A stretch of DNA of 8,606 bases from Treponema sp. (GCA_031254175.1 JAIRUY010000173.1:1-8606); one strand, 5' to 3'. Shown: positions 1 through 7,679, counted from the first letter of the stretch. Numbers and translations are program-made. Notes: a model not told the origin generated them from the letters alone.

Positions 1-129
1 GCCAGCGCATATGTTAAAACAGGCAGTCTAAACAGAGCCGTTTTGGACTGGCAGACAATATTGAGAATAGATCCTGATAATACAGAAGCAATAAGAAATT
101 TGGAATTAGCCACCCTGCAAACGCAGTGA
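1..129 (+). CDS. C-terminal fragment of a TPR-type protein (5' end outside window)
   Basis: Frame 1 is open from the left edge to a TGA at 127-129 and gives 42 residues. They read like the end of a tetratricopeptide repeat followed by its capping helix: AYVKTGSLNRAVLDWQ, then ILRIDPDNTEAIRNL. The spacing of A, G, A and P in the pattern 'G-x-x-x-x-A...DP-x-x-x-x-A' is typical of TPRs, which act as protein-protein interaction scaffolds. The specific function cannot be told from so short a piece. The gene ends by overlapping the next start codon (GTGA, 126-129), so the two are probably translationally coupled. The TPR call is from pattern only; the reading frame itself is clear because it runs uninterrupted into the overlap. 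Confidence 0.7.
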   Translation, partial: ASAYVKTGSLNRAVLDWQTILRIDPDNTEAIRNLELATLQTQ

Positions 130-623
130 TTAGACTTGTATTGAATATTCCCAAAAAATGTGATATAAAGTCTTTTAGCATGATAAATGGGACATTTTAT
201 GCATCCGGTCTTAGGTTTTCATGTAAACGCTGTTCTTCATGCTGTCGTCATGATTCAGGTTTTGTCTTCCTTTCCGAAAAAGACCTGAAATTATTGATAC
301 CCGAGCTAAAAATTGACAGGGATGGCTTTTTAAATACATATTGCCGATGGGTTATAGACTGGGAGGGTAAAGAAGTCCTTTCTCTGAAAGAAAAGTATAA
401 TAAAGACTGTATATTTTGGGATAATGGGTGTATGGTTTATATGGTTCGTCCGGCACAATGCAAGACATTTCCTTTTTGGGAATCAATTGTCGCATCGGCT
501 CAGTCCTGGGACATAGCGGCTAGCGGGTGTAAGGGAATGAATACCGGGAACTTTCATTCAAAAAAGGCAATAGAAAGCCTTCTTGGAATGCGTACTTTAG
601 ACCCAATAATTAAGCGGCAGTAA
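126..623 (+). CDS. YkgJ-family Cys-rich protein (putative zinc or iron-sulfur binding)
   Basis: 165 residues with the signature of the YkgJ/UPF0153 family. A CxxCxxCC cluster (C33, C36, C39, C40) is followed by 'GFVFLSEKDL', then C73, then a C-x6-C-x9-C block (C95, C102, C112) inside 'GCMVYMVRPAQCKTFPFW', and C135. The family is thought to bind a metal (zinc or an iron-sulfur cluster), but its biochemical role is not established. No signal peptide or membrane segment is visible, so it should be cytoplasmic. The GTG start at 126 overlaps the upstream TGA by 4 nt and has no clear Shine-Dalgarno site, suggesting coupled re-initiation. ATG at 180 is an alternative start that keeps every motif. 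The next gene starts 13 nt after the stop. The family call is firm; the exact start and the metal are not. Confidence 0.82.
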   Translation: MIRLVLNIPKKCDIKSFSMINGTFYASGLRFSCKRCSSCCRHDSGFVFLSEKDLKLLIPELKIDRDGFLNTYCRWVIDWEGKEVLSLKEKYNKDCIFWDNGCMVYMVRPAQCKTFPFWESIVASAQSWDIAASGCKGMNTGNFHSKKAIESLLGMRTLDPIIKRQ

Positions 624-636
624 CAGGGGGAATATT

Positions 637-1602
637 ATGGATATACATTTTTGGGGTGTACGCGGTTCCATTCCGGCCCCAACATCACCCTCCCGTATAA
701 AGAGTAAAATTTCCGCGATTCTGGAACAGGTAACGGCTGAAGATATTATTGACGCAGAAAGCCGGGAAAGATTTTTGGCGGGACTGCCGCCATGGCTTTT
801 TGGTACAGTCGGCGGAAACAGTCCGTGTGTAAGCATAATGTTTGAAGATTCAAATGAATGTATCATTTTTGACTGCGGTTCCGGAATCCGTGAAATGGGA
901 ATGGCAAATTTTTCAGCGAAGCTTCCCGCGCAGGGCAATGAGAAAAGAAAATTAAACCATTTTCATGTTTTCTTTTCTCACTTCCATTGGGATCACATAC
1001 AGGGTTTGCCTTTTTTCGGTCCTGCGTATAACCCGTCAAACAGCATTGATTTTTATTCCCCTGTTCCTGATATCGAAAATATTCTAAACAATCAAATGAT
1101 ACATCCTTATTTTCCAATCCATCTGGATTCCATGGGAGCGAAAAAAACATATCATCAATTGAATAATGAAATAAATATTTCCGGGCGAACCATAAGTTTT
1201 AAGAAAATGAATCATCCCGGAGATTCTTATTCATATTGCGTAAATGATAACGGAAAACGGATAATCTATGCCACAGATACGGAACTTACGCCTGCGGATT
1301 TTTTGAAGAATGATGAGAATACAGCTTTTTTTGAAAATGCCGACATGATTATCATTGACTGTCAATATACACTCGGCGAAGCAATTGACAAGTACAACTG
1401 GGGTCACAGCGCTTTTAGTCTTGCGGTAGATTTCGCGGCTAACTGGAGAATAAAACACATGATCATGTTTCATCATGATCCTACTTATGATGATCATAAA
1501 CTTTACGGTATTTTACAGTCCGCCAGATGGTATCTTGAAAGAATGAATTTAAAAGGAATTGAGTTAACCCTCGCCACTGAAGGCCTGGAAATCTCTGTCT
1601 AA
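637..1602 (+). CDS. MBL-fold metallo-hydrolase
   Basis: 321 residues. The N terminus 'FWGVRGSIPAP' (5-15), the 'VGGNSPCV' strand (58-65) and 'FDCGSGIREMG' (78-88) mark a metallo-beta-lactamase-fold subfamily of uncharacterised hydrolases. The metal site is complete: H115-x-H117-x-D119-H120, H193 (NHPGDS), D214 (YATDTE) and a C-terminal H279/H280 (MFHHDP). A two-metal hydrolase acting on a phosphoester or similar bond is likely, but the substrate cannot be read from sequence; relatives are often annotated loosely as cyclic-nucleotide phosphodiesterase-like or PhnP-like. About 40 residues separate the first strand from the GGN motif; I recall a subgroup with the same spacer. No signal peptide is seen. 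ATG 637 is well placed 6 nt after AGGGGG (625-630). It lies between the YkgJ gene and mltG, with 13-nt and 12-nt gaps, as part of a probable operon. Confidence 0.88.
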   Translation: MDIHFWGVRGSIPAPTSPSRIKSKISAILEQVTAEDIIDAESRERFLAGLPPWLFGTVGGNSPCVSIMFEDSNECIIFDCGSGIREMGMANFSAKLPAQGNEKRKLNHFHVFFSHFHWDHIQGLPFFGPAYNPSNSIDFYSPVPDIENILNNQMIHPYFPIHLDSMGAKKTYHQLNNEINISGRTISFKKMNHPGDSYSYCVNDNGKRIIYATDTELTPADFLKNDENTAFFENADMIIIDCQYTLGEAIDKYNWGHSAFSLAVDFAANWRIKHMIMFHHDPTYDDHKLYGILQSARWYLERMNLKGIELTLATEGLEISV

Positions 1603-1614
1603 TAAGGGGTTTTA

Positions 1615-2709
1615 TTGTCTGGTAAGAAAAGGAAAAATGCTTTTTCGGGGTTTATAAAATTCTTATGCCTGATTATAGCATTTGTTCTTGTATTTATTCC
1701 GGTTTCCATCGGAATTATAGTATATTTTAATTCCTCTCCAGCGCAATCTTCTTCTTTGAATGTTTACACGGAAGTTGACGGAATAAGAAAAGCGGAAGAC
1801 GGTGCGTATTACATAGAAATACGCAGAGGAGAAAGTTCTCAATCTGTAGGCTTGCGGCTTGAAAGAGCCGGTCTTATCAGAAACAGGTATTTTTGGAATC
1901 TGATTTGCCGCTGGGAAAAAGAATTTATAAAAACAGGAACATACAGGCTGGAAACGCCGATGGCTCAAATGGCCATTCACAGGCAGCTTGTTTCCGGCAG
2001 ACAGGTTTTATATCGTGTGACAATTCCGGAAGGCGTTACATTAAGAAAAACTGCCATGATACTGGAAGAAGCAGGTATCTGTTCTGCCTCTGATTTTCTG
2101 GCCGCGGCAGGAAATCCCGCCATTATCAATCAATACCGGGTGCCAAATTCATCAATGGAAGGATATCTTTTCCCGGATACTTATATGTTTCCGGCTGAAT
2201 ATCCGGCAGAAAAAGTTGTTATTGCAATGGCGGATAACTTTTATAAAAAAATAGAGAGTATTGATCCTTCTGTCATAAATTTAAGCACAAGAGAACTTAA
2301 TGAAAAAGTAATACTTGCGTCAATCATAGAAAGGGAATACAGAGTAAGTGATGAAGCGCCGGTAATGGCCGGGGTATTTTATAACCGGCTTCGCATAAAC
2401 ATGGCTCTCCAGTCATGCGCTACTGTTGAATATATTATAACAGAAATACAGGGCAAGCCGCATCCAAGAGTTATTTATAATCAGGACCTTGAAATTCAAA
2501 ACCCGTATAATACATATATAAGAGCAGGCCTTCCTCCCGGGCCGATTTCAGCGCCGGGAACCATTGCGCTGCGCGCGTCTTTTTTTCCTGAAAAAACCGA
2601 CTATTTTTATTTCCGGCTGATTAATGCCGAAAGCGGAAGACACACTTTTTCAAGAACGTTTGACGAACATTTGAGCGCCGGACAGTTATTCACAAAGAGC
2701 CAGTCTTAA
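1615..2709 (+). CDS. mltG: Endolytic murein transglycosylase MltG (YceG family)
   Basis: 364 residues, typical for the family. A basic cytoplasmic start (KKRK, 4-7) precedes one membrane helix (about 14-38). Next come a LysM-like region (about 61-130) and the YceG catalytic domain: 'EGYLFPDTY' (182-190), 'ASIIERE' (235-241) with E239 as the expected catalytic glutamate, 'AGVFYNRL' (252-259), 'PYNTYIRAGLPPGPISAPG' (297-315) and a closing 'GRHTF' (341-345). MltG cleaves within nascent peptidoglycan strands at the outer face of the inner membrane and helps set glycan length. The start is TTG at 1615, supported by AAGGGG (1604-1609) at a 5-nt spacing and by the membrane helix following at once. 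Oddity: the usual 'LQ(S/T)DPTV.Y' segment reads LQSCATVEY (265-273), replacing D-P by C-A. It lies 12 nt after the MBL gene and 13 nt before dnaG. Confidence 0.94.
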   Translation: MSGKKRKNAFSGFIKFLCLIIAFVLVFIPVSIGIIVYFNSSPAQSSSLNVYTEVDGIRKAEDGAYYIEIRRGESSQSVGLRLERAGLIRNRYFWNLICRWEKEFIKTGTYRLETPMAQMAIHRQLVSGRQVLYRVTIPEGVTLRKTAMILEEAGICSASDFLAAAGNPAIINQYRVPNSSMEGYLFPDTYMFPAEYPAEKVVIAMADNFYKKIESIDPSVINLSTRELNEKVILASIIEREYRVSDEAPVMAGVFYNRLRINMALQSCATVEYIITEIQGKPHPRVIYNQDLEIQNPYNTYIRAGLPPGPISAPGTIALRASFFPEKTDYFYFRLINAESGRHTFSRTFDEHLSAGQLFTKSQS

Positions 2710-2722
2710 AACGGAGACTGTT

Positions 2723-4582
2723 ATGAGACTAATATCAAAATCTACAATTCAGGAAGTCAACAGCCGTATAGACGCGATTGCAATAATTGGAGATTATGTG
2801 CGCCTTGAAAAAAAAAGCGGACGCTGGTGGGGAAGATGTCCGTTTCATGCCGGCGGACAGGAAAAAACTCCTTCTTTTAAAGTTGATCCTGATATTAAAA
2901 TGTTCCATTGTTTTGGATGCGGCAAGGGCGGCAGTGTAATAAGTTTTGTTATGGAAATGGATAGCCTCTCCTATCCCGAAGCAATCAAAAATCTTGCCGG
3001 AAAATCAGGCATTGCAATTGTTTATGAAGAGGGCAGTGACACAGATATCGAAGATAATTCTGTCAAGGAAGAACTTTTTGAATTGTACCGGAGAACAACA
3101 ACTACTTTTCAGCATTTTCTGCATGAAAAATCCGACGGCAATATCGCTCTTAAATATCTGGAAGACAGAAAAATCAGCCCTCAGATTATTGACAGCTTTA
3201 AGCTGGGTTTTGCGCCTGCCGACAGGGAGTTCCTGCACAGGTTTTTAAGGCAAAAAGGTTATTCGGATGATTTTCTTGAAAAATCGGGTTTGTTTTCTTC
3301 AAGATATAAAACGATTTCGCTGTTTTCAGGAAGGCTTATTTTCCCGATTACAGACAGGCAGGGAAGAATAGTCGCTTTTGGAGGACGGCTTTTACCGGGC
3401 GCCCGGGAAAACGATGGAGAAGCGCCGAAATATATAAACTCCCCTGAAACGGAAATTTATAAAAAAGGGCAGACTTTATTTGCGATAGACACTGCCAAGC
3501 CTGAAATGAGAAAAACAAAGACAGCTTTTTTGGCAGAAGGTTATATGGACGTTATTGCCCTTCACGAGGCCGGTATTCTTAACGCGGTTGCTCCTCTTGG
3601 AACTGCATTTACAGACGAACAGGCAAGCTGGCTGCGCCGGTGGGTAGAGAAGGCAGTGCTGTTTTTCGATAATGATGAAGCAGGGCATAAAGCAGCATAT
3701 AAAAATATTATTATATGCAGAAAAAACGGACTTTTATGTGAAATGATTGATTTTAACAAAGCTCTTATGCATGAAACAGGCGAAGAAAACGGACAATTAA
3801 AGGATCCTGCGGATATTTTGCAAAAATTTGGCCCACAGATATTGAAAAAAGTTTCGAATTGCACTATAAATGACTTTGAATACCTAATTTATTTAGGTAC
3901 TTCTCAAATCGGGTCTGAGAGAGGGGGAACTCGCGTTGCTGAGTTTCTTTTTCCGTTTCTGAATGCGCTGGATTCCGAAGTAGAGCGCGGCGATTGCATT
4001 TCAAGAATTGCCGAAGCTATACGGGTTGAACGAAACGCAGTGCTAAAGGATTATGCAAACTGGAAAGAGGGCGGCGCCCTCAACAGTGCAGCACGCCGGA
4101 CAGCGGAAGAAAAGCTTTTACCAAAAGAAAAAGTCCGCAGAAATGCGGAACTTGTTTTACTTGCCTTTATCGCTTTTAATATGGAGCTGTACAGCGAGTT
4201 TCGCGCAGCTCTGGAAATTAAGGAGATTGATGATCCTGCCGCAAAGGAACTTTTTGTTTCAATGGAAGAATGTTTCCTGCATGAAGAAAGCGGCATAGAT
4301 TCTTTACTGGCAAGAATAAGGAGTGAAGCGCTAAAAGATTTTATTGTTAGTCATGGAGATTCTCCGGAATTCAAGGCAGGTGGTGCAAAAGACCCACGCC
4401 TTATTATGGAGGATGGAATAAAAAAAGTAATTAATTTAAAAAGGCTAAAAAAAAGACAGACAGAAATCGGAGCGGAGATTTGCACAATCGAGAGAAACCG
4501 GACAGAGAACAGCGACATTGAAGAATTATTGTCTGAAAAGATAAAACTTGATTCGCAAATCAGAGAACTTGAAGGAAGATAA
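2723..4582 (+). CDS. dnaG: DNA primase DnaG
   Basis: 619 residues, close to the usual ~580-640. The N-terminal CHC2 zinc-binding domain has ligands C39, H42, C63 and C66 (RCPFH ... FHCFGCGKGG). The catalytic core contains 'FGGR' (219-222), 'PKYINSPET' (235-243) and the TOPRIM motifs 'AEGYMDVIAL' with E272 and D276, and 'LFFDNDEAG' with D316 and D318, which bind the catalytic metals. 'DPADIL' (361-366) follows. The C-terminal part (about 440-619) is helical and charged and ends in a probable coiled coil, fitting the helicase-binding domain. It makes RNA primers at the replication fork. ATG 2723 follows GGAG (2713-2716) at a 6-nt spacing. The codons around residues 28-31 contain a run of nine A (2808-2816). 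rpoD starts 3 nt after the stop, the classical dnaG-rpoD arrangement; mltG lies where rpsU often does. Confidence 0.98.
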   Translation: MRLISKSTIQEVNSRIDAIAIIGDYVRLEKKSGRWWGRCPFHAGGQEKTPSFKVDPDIKMFHCFGCGKGGSVISFVMEMDSLSYPEAIKNLAGKSGIAIVYEEGSDTDIEDNSVKEELFELYRRTTTTFQHFLHEKSDGNIALKYLEDRKISPQIIDSFKLGFAPADREFLHRFLRQKGYSDDFLEKSGLFSSRYKTISLFSGRLIFPITDRQGRIVAFGGRLLPGARENDGEAPKYINSPETEIYKKGQTLFAIDTAKPEMRKTKTAFLAEGYMDVIALHEAGILNAVAPLGTAFTDEQASWLRRWVEKAVLFFDNDEAGHKAAYKNIIICRKNGLLCEMIDFNKALMHETGEENGQLKDPADILQKFGPQILKKVSNCTINDFEYLIYLGTSQIGSERGGTRVAEFLFPFLNALDSEVERGDCISRIAEAIRVERNAVLKDYANWKEGGALNSAARRTAEEKLLPKEKVRRNAELVLLAFIAFNMELYSEFRAALEIKEIDDPAAKELFVSMEECFLHEESGIDSLLARIRSEALKDFIVSHGDSPEFKAGGAKDPRLIMEDGIKKVINLKRLKKRQTEIGAEICTIERNRTENSDIEELLSEKIKLDSQIRELEGR

Positions 4583-4585
4583 TAT

Positions 4586-6466
4586 ATGTTAAATTTTGTT
4601 AATTCCAAATTAAAAAAAATATCGCCTTTGATAAAACATTTTTATAAAAGGCCGGCTCATAAAGTTTATCAAAAGACCCAGCCGGAAACAAATGAGGAAA
4701 ACACAGAATTGGCTGAATCCGGGTTATTGGCGGATCAGGAAATTCAGGACCCTTCAATTATTAAACTTCTGGAATACGCAAAGCAAAAAAAGTCTCTCTC
4801 TTACGAAGAGTTGTCGGATTTTCTTCCTGAGCATATAAATAACTCTGACAAAATTGAACAGGTTCTTGCCCTGCTTGAAGCAAATCATGTTCAGCTTGTA
4901 GAAGAAGAAAGTTCCGCAGAAGATGATGAAAATCAAAAAACTCAAAGCGCCGTCAAAAAACAGTCCGCATCCGACTCCGAAAAAGATTCTTCTCTTGTTG
5001 ATGATCCGATAAGGCTGTACCTTCGTGAAATAGGAAGGGAGCACCTTTTATCAGCAGAGCAGGAAGTTGAGCTTTCAAAACAAATGGAAGACGGGGAAAA
5101 TATAGTTAAAAACGTAATAAAAAGATCCGGAATGATAATACCTGAATTACACCAAATCGCTCAAAAAGCATTTTCTAAAAAAGATATACGGGAACTCAAT
5201 CTTTCAAAAAAAGAAATTACAGAACACATGGCGGAATACCGCAGATTAAATCAATTCTACAGGGAAACACTGCGAAATATACAAACTGATTTAAGAAATT
5301 ATATTGAATTAAAAAAACAACTCATTTCCAGGGACATAGGTTATCTTGAAGACAAGGAATGTACGGCAATCCGGAAAAGAATCATGAAGATCGCAAAAAA
5401 TACCAAGATACATCCGGAAGAAATTCAGGCGTTTTCAGATAAATTTATAACGGCATCCAGAAAAATAAAACGTTATATAAAAGAGCAGGAACGTCTGGAA
5501 AAACATCTGAAAGTCAGCTCCCCGAAAGAACTGCGTACGCTTGGCCGTCATCTAACAATAAAGGAAGAACGGGAAAAACTGGAAAGAGAACTGGGACTTT
5601 CATCAGATGAAATAAAAGAAAAAATCAGTCTTATTCAGGTAACCCAGAAAAAACTCAGAACGATGGAAGCTGAGTTTGAAGAATCAATCGAAAATATTAA
5701 TCTGATGGCAAGTGAAATAAATAATGGCCGTATAAAGATGAAAAACGCCAAAGACAGGCTAATAAGGGCAAATCTAAGGCTTGTAGTATCAATAGCAAAA
5801 AAATATACAAACAGAGGGCTTCACTTTTTTGATCTTGTTCAGGAAGGCAACATCGGTCTGATTAAAGCAGTTGAAAAATTTGAGTACCAAAAAGGATTTA
5901 AATTCTCTACCTATGCCACTTGGTGGATAAGGCAGGCAATTACCCGCTCTATTTCCGATCAGGCAAGAACAATCCGTGTCCCTGTTCACATGATCGAACA
6001 GATCAATAAAGTTGTACGTGAATCAAGGCAGCTTCTGCAGGCGCTTGGCCGTGAACCTACAGATGAAGAAATCGCAGAAAAACTTGGCTGGACTGCGATA
6101 AGGGTAAAATCCGTAAAAAATGTCGCGAGAGAACCAATCAGTCTTGAAACGCCGATTGGCGAGGAAGAAGATTCGCTTTTGGGCGACTTTATAGAAGACA
6201 AGGATGTGGAAAATCCTGCCAACCAGACAGCGTTTAAAGTGCTGCAGGAACAGCTTGGGGGCGTTCTTTCCACACTTCCTGCCCGTGAACAAGAAGTGCT
6301 AAAAATGCGCTTCGGCTTGGATGACGGTTACTCGCTTACCCTAGAAGAGGTTGGTCTTTATTTTAATGTAACACGTGAACGAATCAGGCAGATAGAAGCG
6401 AAAGCATTGCGGCGCCTTCGGCATCCAAAGAGAAGCCGAAGGTTAAAAGACTATCTTGATCAATAA
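4586..6466 (+). CDS. rpoD: Primary RNA polymerase sigma factor (sigma70/RpoD)
   Basis: 626 residues with the full group 1 layout. Region 1.1 is at about 54-106. Region 1.2 starts at 'DDPIRLYLREIG' (139-150). A long helical non-conserved region spans about 171-386. Region 2 starts at 'AKDRLIRANLRLVVSIAKKY', with 2.3/2.4 'FSTYATWWIRQAITRSI' (440-456). Region 3 covers about 461-545 and region 4 ends in the helix-turn-helix 'VTRERIRQIEAKALRRLRHP' (595-614). Q450 and T453 match the -10-reading residues of E. coli sigma70, and R597, E598, R601 and Q602 match its -35-reading residues, so TTGACA/TATAAT-like promoters are expected. About 50 Lys-rich residues precede region 1.1, more than usual. ATG 4586 is 3 nt after dnaG, with its Shine-Dalgarno (GGAAG) inside the dnaG end, implying coupling. 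It directs housekeeping transcription. Confidence 0.98.
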   Translation: MLNFVNSKLKKISPLIKHFYKRPAHKVYQKTQPETNEENTELAESGLLADQEIQDPSIIKLLEYAKQKKSLSYEELSDFLPEHINNSDKIEQVLALLEANHVQLVEEESSAEDDENQKTQSAVKKQSASDSEKDSSLVDDPIRLYLREIGREHLLSAEQEVELSKQMEDGENIVKNVIKRSGMIIPELHQIAQKAFSKKDIRELNLSKKEITEHMAEYRRLNQFYRETLRNIQTDLRNYIELKKQLISRDIGYLEDKECTAIRKRIMKIAKNTKIHPEEIQAFSDKFITASRKIKRYIKEQERLEKHLKVSSPKELRTLGRHLTIKEEREKLERELGLSSDEIKEKISLIQVTQKKLRTMEAEFEESIENINLMASEINNGRIKMKNAKDRLIRANLRLVVSIAKKYTNRGLHFFDLVQEGNIGLIKAVEKFEYQKGFKFSTYATWWIRQAITRSISDQARTIRVPVHMIEQINKVVRESRQLLQALGREPTDEEIAEKLGWTAIRVKSVKNVAREPISLETPIGEEEDSLLGDFIEDKDVENPANQTAFKVLQEQLGGVLSTLPAREQEVLKMRFGLDDGYSLTLEEVGLYFNVTRERIRQIEAKALRRLRHPKRSRRLKDYLDQ

Positions 6467-6483
6467 CCTTAATAAGTTATAAT
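6456..6483 (+). promoter_or_regulatory. Possible sigma70 promoter for the zinc-ribbon gene (and perhaps rnpB)
   Basis: TTGATC (6456-6461) and a perfect TATAAT (6478-6483) are separated by 16 nt, and a start near 6490 would leave a leader of about 17 nt before the ATG at 6507. The -35 lies inside the last codons of rpoD. The match is good, but the gap is AT-rich, so chance cannot be excluded. It would allow the zinc-ribbon gene, and rnpB behind it, to be expressed apart from dnaG-rpoD. Confidence 0.5.
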
Positions 6484-6506
6484 ACCTTTATTAGCAAGGA
6501 GAAACC

Positions 6507-7349
6507 ATGGTTACCGAAAACGACTTGGAAAAGCTTCGTTCATTACAGGAAATAATTTATGAAAAAATCGGTCTGGAAAAAAGTATTCAGGAAATACCAA
6601 AGCTTTTGGGAACCCAGGAAGAACTTTTAAACAGACTAAAGAAAACTTTTATAGAAAAAAACCAGGATTATGAAAAAGTAAAACTTGAAGATTCAGATTT
6701 AAGAAATAAACTTATGGAAGCTGAAACATCCAGGGAAAAATCCGAAAAAAACATGGATGTTATTAATACCCAGAGGGAATATGAAGCTTTGGATAAGGAA
6801 ATCCGTGATGCTTCGGAGAGGGAACAGCAGTACCGCAAGGATTTACAAAACAGGGCGGATATCCTCTCTGACCTTGACAAACAGATAAAACAGCAGGGCT
6901 CCCTGATTGAACAGCAGGAAAAAGAGCTTGAAGAACGCAGAAAAAAGATTGAAGCCGAGATTGCAGACAAGCAAAAACAAATTGATTCTCTGCGAAAGAA
7001 AGAAAACAAATTAACCGAGAATCTGGATTCGGAAGTTGTTTTTAAATTCGAGCGGATTATCAAGAATAAAATGGGCATTGGAATTGTCGCCATTAAAGGA
7101 AATGTTTGTATGGGATGCCATATGATTCTTCCTGTTCAATTCGCAAATGAAGTCCGTGTAGGGGAAGAATTCATCTTTTGTCCGTATTGTTCGAGAATTC
7201 TCTATTTCGAAGAATCATCTGAAGGAGAAGAGGACTTCTTCAACACTGAAGATACAGGCTCTCTTTCCGATCTTGACGAAACGGAAGATGATGAGTACGA
7301 AGAAGAGGAAGAAGAGGAAGAAAAAGTAAACATTGATTACGAAGAGTGA
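6507..7349 (+). CDS. Coiled-coil / C4 zinc-ribbon protein (HP0958/CT398-like)
   Basis: 280 residues. About 1-175 is a highly charged helical hairpin (coiled coil) carrying the family hallmark 'INTQREYEALDKEI' (86-99). It is followed by a C4 zinc ribbon: C201 and C204 (CMGC), then C225 and C228 (CPYC). Residues 233-280 form a strongly acidic tail with a run of eight glutamates. The best studied relative, Helicobacter HP0958 (FlgZ), binds sigma54 and flagellin mRNA and is needed for flagella; CT398 is a chlamydial member. A link to sigma factors, RNA or motility here is inference. ATG 6507 has a strong Shine-Dalgarno (AAGGAG, 6496-6501). It lies 40 nt after rpoD and ends one nucleotide before the rnpB P1 helix. 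The tail is encoded by a homopurine tract (7299-7326) with a perfect tandem 9-mer (7302-7319), which may vary in length between strains. Confidence 0.88.
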   Translation: MVTENDLEKLRSLQEIIYEKIGLEKSIQEIPKLLGTQEELLNRLKKTFIEKNQDYEKVKLEDSDLRNKLMEAETSREKSEKNMDVINTQREYEALDKEIRDASEREQQYRKDLQNRADILSDLDKQIKQQGSLIEQQEKELEERRKKIEAEIADKQKQIDSLRKKENKLTENLDSEVVFKFERIIKNKMGIGIVAIKGNVCMGCHMILPVQFANEVRVGEEFIFCPYCSRILYFEESSEGEEDFFNTEDTGSLSDLDETEDDEYEEEEEEEEKVNIDYEE

Positions 7350-7371
7350 TAAGCGATGAATCAGGCTGCCG

Positions 7372-7440
7372 CCCAGCGCCTGCTTTTTTACATAAGTAAA
7401 CATAGGGCAATGTTGTTTTTGTAAAAAAGCAGGCGCTGGG
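7372..7440 (+). repeat. Enlarged P3 arm of rnpB (20-bp perfect inverted repeat)
   Basis: The strand at 7372-7391 is the exact reverse complement of 7421-7440, giving a 20-bp stem. The 29-nt interior contains a further AACAT/ATGTT pairing (7399-7403 with 7410-7414). It lies just before the AGGAAAGTCC block, where P3 is expected in type A RNA. The stem is longer and more perfect than usual. Confidence 0.85.
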
Positions 7441-7486
7441 AGGAAAGTCCGGGCTCCGCAGGGCATGATGCCGGGTAACACCCGGG

Positions 7487-7521
7487 TCCAATGCTTAAAA
7501 TCTTGGATTTTATGCGTTGGA
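7487..7521 (+). repeat. Extended P9-region hairpin of rnpB
   Basis: 7487-7502 pairs with 7506-7521 over 16 positions, with one G-U pair, one U-U mismatch and a TTG loop. It follows the short CCGGGTAACACCCGG hairpin (P8-like, 7471-7485), where E. coli has a small P9. The imperfect pairing makes it look older than the perfect hairpins elsewhere in this RNA. Confidence 0.75.
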
Positions 7522-7679
7522 ACAGACAGCGCAACAGAAAGTATACCGCCTGACCGCATGGCCAGGTAAGGGTGAAATGGCGGGGTAAGAGCCCCCCTCG
7601 GCAGCGGCAACGCTGCCGCAAAGATTCCGGAATTGCTGCCGGGAAGATAGCAAGTGTTTTGCCGCAGGTAAAACTCGAA

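Noticed and set aside
2808..2816. Run of nine A in dnaG as a programmed slippage site
   Set aside because: Lys-Lys codons in AT-rich DNA give such runs often, and the shifted frames show no useful product; chance is sufficient.
6467..6506. Weak inverted repeat AATAAG...CTTTATT as a terminator after rpoD
   Set aside because: The stem is short, has no GC and lacks a T-run; the same bases are better explained as the -10 region of a promoter.
6668..7093. 141-codon minus-strand open frame rich in Ser and Phe
   Set aside because: It is the antisense of the Lys/Glu-rich coiled coil; such regions give long Ser/Phe-rich antisense frames by composition alone.
7273..7301. TTGACG-17-TACGAA as an rnpB promoter inside the acidic tail
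   Set aside because: The -10 matches consensus at only three positions and would start transcription about 40 nt before the RNA end; too weak to claim.
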